From the NCBI RefSeq assembly GCF_025144145.1, contig NZ_CP083546.1, positions 1,070,501 to 1,134,500 on the forward strand: a stretch of 64,000 nt of DNA, in the 5' to 3' direction. The position numbers and the translations under genes are program-made. Positions 18,187-26,939 of the stretch are shown piece after piece. How positions within the stretch are numbered: the first letter of the stretch is position 1; every line of letters begins with the position of its first letter. This DNA comes from Leisingera sp. M658 (GTDB lineage: Bacteria > Pseudomonadota > Alphaproteobacteria > Rhodobacterales > Rhodobacteraceae). The notes under the pieces are model-generated. The model worked only from the letters and a program-made list of their open reading frames with translations. It ran no database searches and was not told the origin of the DNA.

Positions 18187-19248
18187 ATGAAAACGGGCTT
18201 TCGTGGCACGTTTGTTGTTTCCTGGTCGCAAACCGAGATTGACGGCCTTCCGGCCGCACCGGTTGACGCTCTTGATGTAGGGGCGGCCTGGTCCTGGCAT
18301 GGCGATGCTGTGCGGGTGGACGGGCCGGCAGAGCTGTTGCGGCTGGACATGGCAAATGGCGAGGCAGATTTGCGCCGCCGGGCGGCACGGTCGGTGCGCC
18401 GGCTGGTAGGTGCGGCTGTTCAAAACCGGACCGATGTCGATTCGGTCAAGGTGGACGAGCCGCTGATGGACAGCAGCTTTGTTGTGACCAACGGCGTGCA
18501 AAGTTTCACCGTGACTCTCATAGAGGTGGGGCCGGGCCAGCGCCCGCTTTTGATGTTCGTCGACGAGCTGCCGCCGCGCGGTGCTGATCTGTGGGTGGTG
18601 CATCATTCGCTGGGAACGGTCAGCGCCGATCGTCCGCAGGGCGAAACCGGTGTGATCTGCTTTACCCCGGGCACTTTGATCGCAACACCCGGCGGCCCGA
18701 AGCGGGTTGAGCGGCTGCGCGAGGGCGAAAAGGTGCAGACCCGCGACAATGGCGCCCAGGAAATCCTCTGGATCGGCTCCCGCCGGATCAGCGGCGCACG
18801 TCTGTTTGTGATGCCGCGGCTGCGCCCGATCCGCATTCACGCCGGGGCCTTGGGCATCGACCGCCCAGAGCGGGAGCTGCTGGTCTCGCCGGATCACCGG
18901 ATGCTGCTGCGCGGCGACCGGGTGCGGGCGCTGTTCAATACGCCCGAAGTTCTGGTGGCGGCAGGCGATCTGGTCAACGGCCGTACAATCCTGCCCGACG
19001 CCTCGGTGCGGCAGGCGACCTATATCCATATCATGCTGGCTAATCACCAGGTGCTTTGGGCCAACGGGGTTGAGACCGAAAGCTTCCACCCCTCCAATGC
19101 ATCCCTGACAGCGCTCAGCGACAGCGACCGGGCGCGGCTGTTCCATCTGCAGCCCGGGCTGGAGCGGAATCCGCTGGGTTATGGCGCCTATGCGCGCCGC
19201 AACCTCAACGCATCCGAGGCTGCGATTCTGGGCCACGAGGCGGCCTGA
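18187..19248 (+). CDS. Hint-domain (hedgehog/intein-type) protein
   Basis: A 353-aa protein with a C-terminal Hint domain (Hint_2 type) from about residue 157. ICFTPGTLIATPGGPKRVE has the nucleophilic Cys and TPGT start typical of these domains, and LLVSPDHRMLLRG and MLANHQVLWANGVETESFHP are the later conserved blocks. Hint domains catalyse self-cleavage in inteins and hedgehog proteins; in Rhodobacteraceae many stand-alone copies have unknown roles, some linked to RTX-like secreted proteins. The start at 18187 is preferred (MKTGFRGTF, the usual family N-terminus); the frame stays open to 18073. No signal peptide. Isolated, with a 200-bp AT-rich upstream spacer. Confidence 0.82.
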   Translation: MKTGFRGTFVVSWSQTEIDGLPAAPVDALDVGAAWSWHGDAVRVDGPAELLRLDMANGEADLRRRAARSVRRLVGAAVQNRTDVDSVKVDEPLMDSSFVVTNGVQSFTVTLIEVGPGQRPLLMFVDELPPRGADLWVVHHSLGTVSADRPQGETGVICFTPGTLIATPGGPKRVERLREGEKVQTRDNGAQEILWIGSRRISGARLFVMPRLRPIRIHAGALGIDRPERELLVSPDHRMLLRGDRVRALFNTPEVLVAAGDLVNGRTILPDASVRQATYIHIMLANHQVLWANGVETESFHPSNASLTALSDSDRARLFHLQPGLERNPLGYGAYARRNLNASEAAILGHEAA

Positions 19249-19326
19249 TCCGTTACCCGAACGCTGCCAGGCGTCCGGGCTCTTGCTGATTTCGCGGATT
19301 TCCCTGCGAAACCTGGCTGGCCGATG

Positions 19327-19354
19327 TTGACTCTGTCCCATCCCCCTATATAAG
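19327..19354 (+). promoter_or_regulatory. Predicted sigma-70-type promoter of rpsD
   Basis: TTGACT and TATAAG are separated by 16 bases, a good housekeeping-type promoter. It would give rpsD a leader of about 200 nt, which holds two inverted repeats. The 317-bp spacer between the Hint gene and rpsD contains no plausible gene. Confidence 0.6.
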
Positions 19355-19403
19355 CGCGGCTTCATTGGTGTTGGCGGCCCTCGCAAGGGGATGCCTGTCA
19401 TGC

Positions 19404-19420
19404 CCGGATCCTGGATCCGG
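19404..19420. repeat. Perfect 8-bp inverted repeat in the rpsD leader
   Basis: CCGGATCC and GGATCCGG are separated by a single T. If transcribed it would make a compact, very GC-rich structure about 150 nt before rpsD. No T run follows, so it is not a classical terminator. Confidence 0.5.
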
Positions 19421-19505
19421 AGCAAGAGGACAACGCCCTTAATAGTCACGGCTTGCCCGGGGCGGTTCAAACCAGACGGTTGTCAATGCAGATCGCGTTC
19501 GCAGC

Positions 19506-19530
19506 CCGAAAAGTGGGAACCGGTTTTCGG
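19506..19530. repeat. Inverted repeat just upstream of rpsD
   Basis: CCGAAAA and TTTTCGG flank GTGGGAACCGG, 36 bp before the rpsD start. The AAGTGGGAACCGGTTTTCGG pattern is a common intergenic palindrome in alphaproteobacterial genomes, so it may be a dispersed repeat rather than a ribosomal-protein operator. Confidence 0.5.
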
Positions 19531-19565
19531 AGCAAGCTGCGAAGCCACTAATAAGGAGATCAGCC

Positions 19566-20186
19566 GTGACCAAACGCACGTCTGCCAAGTACAAAATCGA
19601 CCGCCGCATGGGCGAAAACATCTGGGGCCGTCCGAAGTCTCCGGTCAACCGCCGCGACTATGGCCCCGGCCAGCACGGTCAGCGCCGCAAGGGCAAACTG
19701 TCCGACTTCGGCATCCAGCTGCGCGCCAAGCAGAAGCTCAAGGGCTACTACGGCGACCTGACCGAAAAGCAGTTCCGCCGCATTTACGGCGAAGCCGTGC
19801 GTGTGAACGGTGACACCGGTGAAAACCTGATCGGCCTGCTCGAGCGCCGCCTGGACGCCGTTGTCTACCGCGCCAAGTTTGTGGCAACCGTCTTTGCGGC
19901 CCGCCAGTTCGTGAACCACGGCCACGTGACCGTGAACGGTAAGCGCGTCAACATCCCGTCATACCGCGTGAAAGAGGGCGACGTGATCGAAGTCCGCGAC
20001 AAGTCCAAGCAGATGGTTGCCGTTCTGGAAGCCACCCAGCTGGCCGAGCGCGACGTTCCCGATTACATCGAAGCCGACCACTCCAAGCTGAAGGCAACCT
20101 TCGTGCGCACCCCCGGCCTGGGCGACGTGCCGTACCCGGTTCTGATGGAACCGAACCTGGTTGTGGAATTCTACGCCAAGAACTAA
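19566..20186 (+). CDS. rpsD: 30S ribosomal protein S4
   Basis: A 206-aa primary 16S rRNA-binding ribosomal protein. It has the conserved start [20 protein letters not shown], the [20 protein letters not shown] block and an S4 RNA-binding domain at about residues 95-160 ([31 protein letters not shown]). Length and sequence are of the alphaproteobacterial form without zinc cysteines. AAGGAG lies upstream of the GTG start at 19566. It stands alone, not in the alpha operon, as usual in this group. Confidence 0.98.
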   Translation: MTKRTSAKYKIDRRMGENIWGRPKSPVNRRDYGPGQHGQRRKGKLSDFGIQLRAKQKLKGYYGDLTEKQFRRIYGEAVRVNGDTGENLIGLLERRLDAVVYRAKFVATVFAARQFVNHGHVTVNGKRVNIPSYRVKEGDVIEVRDKSKQMVAVLEATQLAERDVPDYIEADHSKLKATFVRTPGLGDVPYPVLMEPNLVVEFYAKN

Positions 20187-20212
20187 GCCTGCTGCCGTCA
20201 CGGCACATGGCG

Positions 20213-20242
20213 AAAGGGCTGCCCTGCGGGGCAGCCCTTTTT
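20213..20242 (+). terminator. Rho-independent terminator of rpsD
   Basis: A 12-bp perfect stem AAAGGGCTGCCC / GGGCAGCCCTTT with the loop TGCG, followed by TT, lies 26 bp after the rpsD stop. Confidence 0.92.
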
Positions 20243-20336
20243 CGTTTACAGTATCTCCGGGGCCGTATTGGCAAAACCCGGTAGCCCTGCGCGCCGCCTG
20301 CCACTATCCTGCTTGTAAAACGACAGGGAGTGAGTG

Positions 20337-20906
20337 ATGAAAACCTATCTGAAGGCTGCCGCCGCGATTGCAGTCCTGACCGCCGCCTCCGCAGGCGCTG
20401 CGCCGCTGAAGCTGGTCCCGGCAGACCCGCAGCCCTCCGGCGTCAAGCCGGGTCTGTCGGTGGTCTACGCCTATCCGCATGATGTGAAGTCTCTGGTTGA
20501 GGCCTCCTCGGCGCTGAAAATCTCCAGCGAGCGGGGCCAGCCCATCGCGGGTCTCGACAACCGTGACACGGAGGAGGGGCAGAACACGCTCACTTCCAAA
20601 CGGGCGCTGAACGTCGTGGCCCGGATCACTGGCTATGTGAAGATTGACCAGCCCGGCATCCACAATATCGACTTTCTCACCAATGACGGGCTGCGCGCCC
20701 GGGTCGGCGGCCAGGTGGTGGGCGAATACGATGGCCGCCAGTCCTGCGACAGCACCATCCTGACAGAAGTAGAGGTGCCGTCAGCGGGCTGGTATCCGGT
20801 TGATATCCTTTACTTCCAGCGCCTTGGCACTGCCTGTCTGCACATGCGCATGGGGCCGGACGGCAAGCGCCCGAAATGGATGAAGAACAGCGCATTTGGT
20901 CACTGA
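20337..20906 (+). CDS. Secreted PA14-like domain protein
   Basis: A 189-aa exported protein. An N-terminal signal peptide (MKTYLKAAAAIAVLTAASAGA) is followed by a PA14-like beta fold from about residue 60, with ARITGYVKIDQPGIHNIDF, TNDGLRARVGG and AGWYPVDILYFQR, the recurring PA14 pattern of sugar-binding or adhesive domains. The ATG at 20337 is chosen since ACAGGGAG lies upstream; a GTG directly before it at 20334 is the alternative. Two cysteines (SCDS and TACLH) may form a disulfide. Monocistronic; the ligand is unknown. Confidence 0.75.
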   Translation: MKTYLKAAAAIAVLTAASAGAAPLKLVPADPQPSGVKPGLSVVYAYPHDVKSLVEASSALKISSERGQPIAGLDNRDTEEGQNTLTSKRALNVVARITGYVKIDQPGIHNIDFLTNDGLRARVGGQVVGEYDGRQSCDSTILTEVEVPSAGWYPVDILYFQRLGTACLHMRMGPDGKRPKWMKNSAFGH

Positions 20907-20990
20907 CCCGCAGCTTCTTTCTGGGCGAAAATACCCCGGGGGAAGCCCGCAGGGCTGGGGGCAGCGCCCCCTCTTTCCCAACCCGCCGGG

Positions 20991-21452
20991 CTACAGCGGC
21001 AGCGGGCGCCCCTCGGCGATGGCTTCCATCGCGAAGTAAGACGTCACGCTGTCCAACTCCACCCCCGAGATCAGCCGCTGATAGACCTTGTCATAGCTGG
21101 CCATGTCCTCGGTCACCACTTTCAGCTGGTAGTCGTAATCACCGCCGATACGGTGGAAATCCACCACCTCTGGGATTGTCAGCACATGGCGGCGGAATTT
21201 CAGCAGCCAATCCGCCGAATGATGCCGGGTACGCAGCAGCACAAAAACCACCAGATCCAGCCCCAGCTGCTTGCGGTCGAGCCGTGCAGTCGAGCCCTTC
21301 AGCAGCCCGCTGTCGTTCAACGCTTTCAGCCGCCGCCAGCAAGCGTTCTGCGACAGGCCCACCTGATCGGCCAGCTCTCGTTGCGACAGGCTGGCATCCT
21401 GTTGCAGCGCGCGTAGAATGCTTCGGTCAATTTGATCGGCTGTTTTGCTCAT
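20991..21452 (-). CDS. Lrp/AsnC-family transcription regulator
   Basis: A 153-aa Lrp-type regulator. The N-terminal helix-turn-helix spans about residues 5-60 (SLSQRELADQVGLSQNACWRRL), followed by an RAM (amino-acid-binding) domain of beta-alpha-beta type. The conserved GGDYDYQLKV loop is present. The start at 21452 (MSKTADQ) is the usual family N-terminus; an upstream in-frame GTG at 21488 would add 12 codons. It is divergent from the class V aminotransferase-like gene at 21558 and probably regulates it in response to an amino acid. Confidence 0.9.
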   Translation of the reverse strand: MSKTADQIDRSILRALQQDASLSQRELADQVGLSQNACWRRLKALNDSGLLKGSTARLDRKQLGLDLVVFVLLRTRHHSADWLLKFRRHVLTIPEVVDFHRIGGDYDYQLKVVTEDMASYDKVYQRLISGVELDSVTSYFAMEAIAEGRPLPL

Positions 21453-21557
21453 ATTGAGATCATATGACACAATGATTGTTTTATCCACTCAGTATTTGCC
21501 AAAGTTTTTGCGCATGGAAGCGTTCATCTTGATTGCGAAAGATAACGGAGGCGCGAC

Positions 21558-22982
21558 ATGACCCTGGCAGCATTCAAACATACAATCCGGCAGGCCGCTC
21601 AAAACGGCGCCTTGGGCCGCAGCGTGATCGGCGACGGGGTGATGATCCCCGGTCTCGATGGCGAGGTGCCGCTGGTCTATGCCGATTACGTCGCCTCCGG
21701 TCGGGCGCTGCGCCAGGTCGAGGATTTTGTGGCGGACCAGGTGCTGCCCTTCTATGCCAACTCCCATACCGAGGCGTCTTATTGCGGCACGCAGATGACC
21801 CGCCTGCGCCGCGAGGCCCGGGCTGAGATCGCCCGCATGACCGGCGCCACTGGGGATGATGCGGTGATTTTCACCGGATCGGGCGCCACCGCGGGTCTCA
21901 ACCGGCTGGTCAGCCTGTTCGGCGTGAACGAGGCTGTCCGGCCGGTTGTCTTCATCGGCCCTTATGAACACCACTCCAACATCCTGCCTTGGCGCGAAAG
22001 CAAGGCGGAGGTGGTGGAAATCCCCGAGGCCGCCGAGGGCGGTGTGGATCTGGCAGTTCTAGAACTCGCCCTGAAGCAGCACGCCGGCAGCGATCTGAAG
22101 ATCGGCAGCTTCTCGGCGGCTTCCAACGTCACCGGCATCGTGACCGATCCTGACCCTATCAGCCGTCTGCTGCATGCGCACGGCGCACTGGCGGTCTGGG
22201 ACTATGCCGGCGGCGGCCCGTATCTGCCAATCGACATGGGGCAGGGCGGGGCGGCACGTAAGGATGCCGTGGTGGTCTCACCGCACAAGTTTCCGGGCGG
22301 CCCCGGTGCTTCGGGTGTGCTGGTGGTCAACTCAGGCGCGGTGCGCCGCCGCTGCCCGTCCTGGCCGGGCGGGGGGACCGTCAGTTTTGTGTCCCCATGG
22401 CAGCACGAATACAGCCTGGACCTGGCAACCCGCGAAGAAGCCGGCACACCGAATGTGATCGGCGACATCCGCGCAGCCCTGGTATTCCTAGTGAAAGAGG
22501 CGGTCGGCCAGGAGCAGATCGAAGCCCGAGAAGCCAGGTTCGCAGACATGGCCTGGGCGGGCTGGTCCGGCAATCCGCACCTGCAGATCCTGGGTCACCG
22601 CGATGCGCACCGGCTGCCGATCTTCTCCTTTCTGGTTTCGGACGGGGCCGGCAATCCGGTGCATCAGCAGCTGTTCACCCGGATGCTAAGCGACGTCTAC
22701 GGCATCCAGGCCCGCGGCGGCTGCGCCTGTGCGGGGCCTTATGCACACCGGTTGCTGGGCATTGGCCGGCCGGAGTCGGAACGGCTGTTTGCCGACTTAA
22801 AGGCAGGCGAGGAAATGAAAAAGCCCGGCTGGGTCCGGCTCAACTTCTCATATCTGATGGAGGAGGAGACCGCGCAATACGTCATCGATTGCGTCAACGA
22901 TCTGACCCAAAGGGCAGGAGGGCTTGCGGCCCGCTATAATGTCGATCCGGAAACCGCGCGGTTCAAGGCGCTGGTCGCCTAG
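21558..22982 (+). CDS. Class V aminotransferase / cysteine-desulfurase-like PLP enzyme
   Basis: A 474-aa fold-type I PLP enzyme of the class V (SufS/Csd-like) superfamily. The PLP lysine is in VVVSPHKFPGGPGASGVLV (about residue 242), a HH pair follows FIGPYEHHSN near residue 136, and a cysteine-rich loop ARGGCACAGPYAHRL near residue 388 sits where desulfurases have their catalytic Cys. It is longer than IscS/SufS, without SUF or ISC genes nearby, and is probably a free-standing cysteine desulfurase/selenocysteine-lyase-like or kynureninase-like enzyme. GGAGG precedes the ATG. The divergent Lrp gene is the likely regulator. Confidence 0.85.
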   Translation: MTLAAFKHTIRQAAQNGALGRSVIGDGVMIPGLDGEVPLVYADYVASGRALRQVEDFVADQVLPFYANSHTEASYCGTQMTRLRREARAEIARMTGATGDDAVIFTGSGATAGLNRLVSLFGVNEAVRPVVFIGPYEHHSNILPWRESKAEVVEIPEAAEGGVDLAVLELALKQHAGSDLKIGSFSAASNVTGIVTDPDPISRLLHAHGALAVWDYAGGGPYLPIDMGQGGAARKDAVVVSPHKFPGGPGASGVLVVNSGAVRRRCPSWPGGGTVSFVSPWQHEYSLDLATREEAGTPNVIGDIRAALVFLVKEAVGQEQIEAREARFADMAWAGWSGNPHLQILGHRDAHRLPIFSFLVSDGAGNPVHQQLFTRMLSDVYGIQARGGCACAGPYAHRLLGIGRPESERLFADLKAGEEMKKPGWVRLNFSYLMEEETAQYVIDCVNDLTQRAGGLAARYNVDPETARFKALVA

Positions 22983-22996
22983 AGACAAACAAACCG

Positions 22997-23023
22997 GGTG
23001 CTTTCCCGGGGCTGGGAAGCACC
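22997..23023 (+). terminator. Weak hairpin after the class V aminotransferase gene
   Basis: GGTGCTTTCCC pairs with GGGAAGCACC with one bulged T, 14 bp after the stop codon, but no T run follows. A second small hairpin (CCCCT / AGGGG, about 23054-23070) lies farther on. The hairpin is directly visible; terminator function is uncertain. Confidence 0.35.
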
Positions 23024-23153
23024 TCACATACACGTGATATGTAGGTATCGAACCCCTGTATTTAAAGGGGGAAAATACAAGTCAAATCCCCCGCGACGGC
23101 GCGAAGGGGTGCGTGGCACGCTCTAACTGTATTTTATTGATTGGAGCACTGTT

Positions 23154-24800
23154 ATGGCCCTTAAGCTTTCCGCCCCTGTTGGTGACAAGAAACGGATCAC
23201 CAAACCGGACCCCAAGACTGGCGAGAGCAAATTCAAGCCGGTCAAAAATGCCCCCGCAGATGTTGAGCTGGTCCGCCTGATGCTTAAGGCAAACGGCTAT
23301 TCCATTGAGGTCAGCACCAAATGCGACGCCGGGCTGATCAACACGATCAAGGATTTTCAGAAAAAGAAGCTGGGTTTCAAGAAGCCTGACGGCATTGTCG
23401 ACCCCGGCATGCGGACCTGGAACGCAGGCCTGCCGAAACTGGCGGCACAGCATTCTGCCGACACCAAAGTAGAGCGGATTGAAGTTGTCGAGAACGGCAA
23501 GACCAAGCTGATCACCGTGGCCGAGTTTGAAGCCGGGCAGGAGGAGCTGCGGCGCAAGCTTCTGGCCAAGGCCAACATGATGTACGGCCAGGCGGAATCC
23601 TGGGTTGATTTCTGCAACGAGGTGGAAAGCACCCGCCAAGGGAACGACACTTTCCTGAACGCATTGACGGAATTTGCCGTCAGCGTTGTCAACGACAAGA
23701 CCGATCCGCCCTGGACACCGATCCTAAATGCCCGCTCTGAATCCAGCCTGCTGAAAACGCTGACGAGCAAGAAGAAGCCTGATTGGAAAAAGGTGTACAA
23801 ACAGGATGTTAAAGCATCCAAAGCCTATAACACCGGCGGCAAGGCGTTTAAGAAATTCATTGATCAGCGGATCGCCACTGCCGGCGGAATTGTCTGGAAG
23901 CTGGAAATCGTGCGCGAAGTGTCCTTTGCCGTGGTCGAAACCTATATGACCGCCCGTCTGGTGGCGACCAAGGGCATGTCGCCGGCCAAGGCCCACGCCA
24001 TTGCCGCCGCCAGCACCGAAGCGCTGAAATCCAGCGCCGGCCAGTTGGGTGAGCACCTGGCGGGCAACAAGGTGACCTGGGATGGCGCCGCCAAGAAGGT
24101 CTTCATCGACAGCTTCATCGCCGGGCTCGCGGGTGCTGCTGGCGGCAAACTGACCTCCAAACTGTCGGCAGGGCTCGCCGATGATCTGGCCAAAGCCGCA
24201 GCCTCGAAACTCTCGCGTGAGTTTCCCAAAAAAGCAGTGAAAGTTTTCTTTGAGAAGTTCCTGAAATCCAAGGCCGGCGAGGCGATGGTGACCGAGGCGC
24301 TGAAGGAAACCATCGGTCTGGCCAAGCCCCTGATCGAAAAGGGCCGCCCGCCGAACACCAAGGAAATCAAGGAAAGCATTGCCAAGATCCTGACCGCGGG
24401 CATCATGTCGGCGGGCGCAGGCAAAGCGCTGGACAAATTCTCTTCCGGATTCACAGGCGCTGCTGAAAAGTTCCTCAAGACCAAACTGGCACCTGCCGCC
24501 ATGGAAGGCGCGGTCAAGAAGGACCTGATTGCCAAATACGGCACCAAGGCGACCGAGGATTTCATCAAGCTGCACGGCGACGCGATCTATGGCGAGATTG
24601 CCAAGCAGATCAGCGGCAAGTCGTTCAGCAAATACGCAGGCGAGGTTCTGACCAGTTCGGACGGGTCGCAATCGGCCTCGACCATGCAGAAACAGGCCAA
24701 TGAGGCGATGCGCAAGGACATGGAACTGCGCAAGCAGATCCAGAAAATCATCATGGCCGAAGCCAAACGCAAGATGCCCAAGTCGGCAGCGGCGCATTAA
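23154..24800 (+). CDS. Orphan 548-aa protein with peptidoglycan-binding-like N-terminus
   Basis: I do not recognise this protein as a whole. Residues 36-95 resemble a peptidoglycan-binding (PG_binding_1-like) three-helix module: DVELVRLMLKANGYSI, then a fold pattern ending KKKLGFKKPDGIVDPGMRTW. The rest is Lys/Ala-rich and helical, with glycine-containing hydrophobic stretches (FIAGLAGAAGGKL, about 323-335; ILTAGIMSAGAGKAL, about 412-426) that could insert in membranes. There is no signal peptide, catalytic motif or repeat. PG-binding modules on unsecreted, Lys-rich proteins occur in type VI secretion and contractile-injection cargo, so a toxin or effector role is possible but speculative. 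No immunity or VgrG/Hcp genes are adjacent. Confidence 0.7.
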   Translation: MALKLSAPVGDKKRITKPDPKTGESKFKPVKNAPADVELVRLMLKANGYSIEVSTKCDAGLINTIKDFQKKKLGFKKPDGIVDPGMRTWNAGLPKLAAQHSADTKVERIEVVENGKTKLITVAEFEAGQEELRRKLLAKANMMYGQAESWVDFCNEVESTRQGNDTFLNALTEFAVSVVNDKTDPPWTPILNARSESSLLKTLTSKKKPDWKKVYKQDVKASKAYNTGGKAFKKFIDQRIATAGGIVWKLEIVREVSFAVVETYMTARLVATKGMSPAKAHAIAAASTEALKSSAGQLGEHLAGNKVTWDGAAKKVFIDSFIAGLAGAAGGKLTSKLSAGLADDLAKAAASKLSREFPKKAVKVFFEKFLKSKAGEAMVTEALKETIGLAKPLIEKGRPPNTKEIKESIAKILTAGIMSAGAGKALDKFSSGFTGAAEKFLKTKLAPAAMEGAVKKDLIAKYGTKATEDFIKLHGDAIYGEIAKQISGKSFSKYAGEVLTSSDGSQSASTMQKQANEAMRKDMELRKQIQKIIMAEAKRKMPKSAAAH

Positions 24801-24824
24801 CGCCGGCTGCACCGTCATTGGGGG

Positions 24825-24846
24825 CTGCCGCCGGGGGGGCGGCAGC
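24825..24846 (+). terminator. GC-rich hairpin after the 548-aa protein gene
   Basis: GCTGCCGCC and GGCGGCAGC form a strong 9-bp stem with a short G-rich loop, about 25 bp after the stop. No T run follows, so it may act as an RNA 3' end stabiliser or not at all. Confidence 0.4.
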
Positions 24847-24924
24847 AATGGGGAAGCGTCATCTTGGTGCTTCCCCACCAGCCTTTGGGCCGCTAGAACG
24901 GGCAGGAATTAAGGAGCCCGTATT

Positions 24925-26010
24925 ATGACTCAACTCACACCGCAGCCCGGTATCATGGACATCGCTCTTTATCAGGGCGGGGCTGCCCATGTGAATGGGG
25001 TGAGCAATGTTGTGAAGCTCTCCTCGAACGAAAACCCGCTGGGCCCCAGCCCGCGCGCCATCCAGGCGATGCAGGATGCGGCGGCCAATATGCACCGCTA
25101 TCCCAGTTCGGACCACGCGGCGCTGAGGCAGGCAATCGGCGAGGTTCACGGCCTGGAGCCGGAGCAGATCATCTGCGGTGCCGGCAGTGATGAAATTATT
25201 ACATTCCTGTGCCAGGCTTATGCGGGCCCGGGGGATGAGGTGCTGTACACCGAACACGGCTTTGCCATGTACCGCATCAGCGCACTGGCCGCCGGTGCGA
25301 CGCCGGTGGAGGTAAAGGAACGCGAGCGGGTCACCGATGTGGACGCTCTGCTGGCGGGCTGCACCGACCGGACCAGGCTGGTCTTCATTGCGAACCCAAA
25401 CAACCCCACCGGCACCATGATCAGCGAAGGGGAAGTGGCCCGTCTGGCCGATGGCATCCCGGCGGGGGCTATCTTGGTGCTGGACGGGGCCTATGCCGAA
25501 TATGTCGAAGGCTTCGATGCCGGGGCTGCCATTGCCAACGCGCGCAGCAACGTCTTCATGACGCGCACTTTCTCCAAGATCTACGGTCTGGGCGGTGCGC
25601 GGATCGGCTGGGGCTATGGCCCGCGGGAGATCGTCGGCGTGCTGAACCGGGTGCGTGGCCCGTTCAACGTCTCCAGCACAGCGCTGGCCGGGGCCGAGGC
25701 CTCGGTGCGGGATGCGGACTACGTGAACAACTGCCGGACCACGAACGCCAAATGGCGCTCTTGGCTGGCAAATGCCCTCGCTGAACTCGGCGTGCCCTCG
25801 GACGTCTCCAGCACCAATTTCATCCTGGCCCGCTTTGCCAGCCAGGCCGAAGCCGAGGCCTGCGACAGTTTTCTGCAGTCGCAGGGGCTGATCGTGCGCC
25901 GGGTGGCGGGATACAACCTGCCGAACGCACTGCGCATCACCATCGGCGACGAAGATGCCTGCCGCCGCGTGGCACAAGGGGTGAAAGCATTCAAAGAGGG
26001 GCAGGCATGA
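24925..26010 (+). CDS. hisC: Histidinol-phosphate aminotransferase
   Basis: A 361-aa class I/II PLP aminotransferase. It transaminates imidazole-acetol phosphate in histidine synthesis and often also phenylpyruvate or hydroxyphenylpyruvate. Landmarks are [15 protein letters not shown] (about 28-42), [23 protein letters not shown] (about 156-165), DGAYAEY and the PLP lysine in [18 protein letters not shown] (about 216-233). AAGGAG lies upstream. Its stop overlaps the start of the prephenate dehydrogenase gene (ATGA), so it likely serves tyrosine/phenylalanine synthesis as well; hisH is a common name for this paralogue in Zymomonas. Confidence 0.93.
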   Translation: MTQLTPQPGIMDIALYQGGAAHVNGVSNVVKLSSNENPLGPSPRAIQAMQDAAANMHRYPSSDHAALRQAIGEVHGLEPEQIICGAGSDEIITFLCQAYAGPGDEVLYTEHGFAMYRISALAAGATPVEVKERERVTDVDALLAGCTDRTRLVFIANPNNPTGTMISEGEVARLADGIPAGAILVLDGAYAEYVEGFDAGAAIANARSNVFMTRTFSKIYGLGGARIGWGYGPREIVGVLNRVRGPFNVSSTALAGAEASVRDADYVNNCRTTNAKWRSWLANALAELGVPSDVSSTNFILARFASQAEAEACDSFLQSQGLIVRRVAGYNLPNALRITIGDEDACRRVAQGVKAFKEGQA

Positions 26011-26939
26011 GCAGTCAGGACAACAGGCAGGTTTACGGGCGCGTTGCGCTGATCGGGCTGGGCCTGATTGCGTCCTCGATGTACTGGGCGATGAAACGCG
26101 CAGGGCTGGCGGGCGAGGTCACCGGCTTTGCCCGCAGCCTCGAGACCCGCGCAACCGCCCGCAGGATCGGCTTGTGCGACAGGGTCTGCGACAGCGCGCA
26201 GGAGGCCGTGAAAGATGCCGATCTGGTGGTGCTCTGCGTTCCCGTTGGCGCCATGGGCCCGGTGATGGAAGACATCGCCCCGCTGCTGAAACCCGGCGCC
26301 ACGGTGTCGGACGTGGGCTCGGTCAAACGCCATGTGATCGACGCCGTTCTGCCCCATATCCCCCAAGGTGTGCATTTCGTGCCCGCCCACCCGCTGGCCG
26401 GGACTGAACACTCCGGCCCGGAATCCGGTTTTGCTGAGCTGTTCGACAACCGCTGGTCGCTGCTGGTGCCGGTCGAGGGCACCGATGCCGCAGCTACCGC
26501 CCGCCTGCGCGCGTTATGGGAGGGGATGGGCGCCAATGTTGATGAGATGGACGCCGACCACCACGACCTGGTGCTGGCCGTCACCTCGCACACGCCGCAC
26601 CTGATTGCCTACACCATGGTGGGTGTCGCCGACGACCTGCGCCGGGTGACTGACAGCGAGGTGATCAAGTATTCCGCCGCCGGTTTCCGCGACTTCACCC
26701 GCATCGCGGCCTCGGATCCGACCATGTGGCGCGATGTGTTTCTGACCAACAAGGACGCCACGCTGGAAATCCTGGGCCGCTTCACCGAAGAGCTGTTTGC
26801 CCTGCAGCGCGCCATCCGCACCGGCGACGGCGACCATCTGCACGATTACTTCACCCGCACCCGCGCCATCCGCCGCGGCATCATCGAGGCCGGCCAGGAC
26901 ACTGATGCGCCGGACTTTGGCCGGGGGCAAAAGAAATGA
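26007..26939 (+). CDS. tyrA: Prephenate/arogenate dehydrogenase
   Basis: A 310-aa NAD(P)-dependent dehydrogenase of tyrosine synthesis, which decarboxylates prephenate or arogenate. A Rossmann loop, [15 protein letters not shown], is at about residues 13-27, followed by [15 protein letters not shown], the active-site [17 protein letters not shown] (about 128-144) and the helical C-terminal domain with [10 protein letters not shown]. It lacks a fused chorismate mutase or ACT domain. It overlaps hisC by 4 bp and the extensin gene by 4 bp. Whether prephenate or arogenate is the substrate cannot be read from the sequence; members of this group accept both. Confidence 0.92.
   Translation: MSSQDNRQVYGRVALIGLGLIASSMYWAMKRAGLAGEVTGFARSLETRATARRIGLCDRVCDSAQEAVKDADLVVLCVPVGAMGPVMEDIAPLLKPGATVSDVGSVKRHVIDAVLPHIPQGVHFVPAHPLAGTEHSGPESGFAELFDNRWSLLVPVEGTDAAATARLRALWEGMGANVDEMDADHHDLVLAVTSHTPHLIAYTMVGVADDLRRVTDSEVIKYSAAGFRDFTRIAASDPTMWRDVFLTNKDATLEILGRFTEELFALQRAIRTGDGDHLHDYFTRTRAIRRGIIEAGQDTDAPDFGRGQKK

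Noticed and set aside
18151-19470. A 439-codon minus-strand frame opposite the Hint gene
   Set aside because: The Hint-domain protein on the plus strand explains the region; the antisense frame has no domain.
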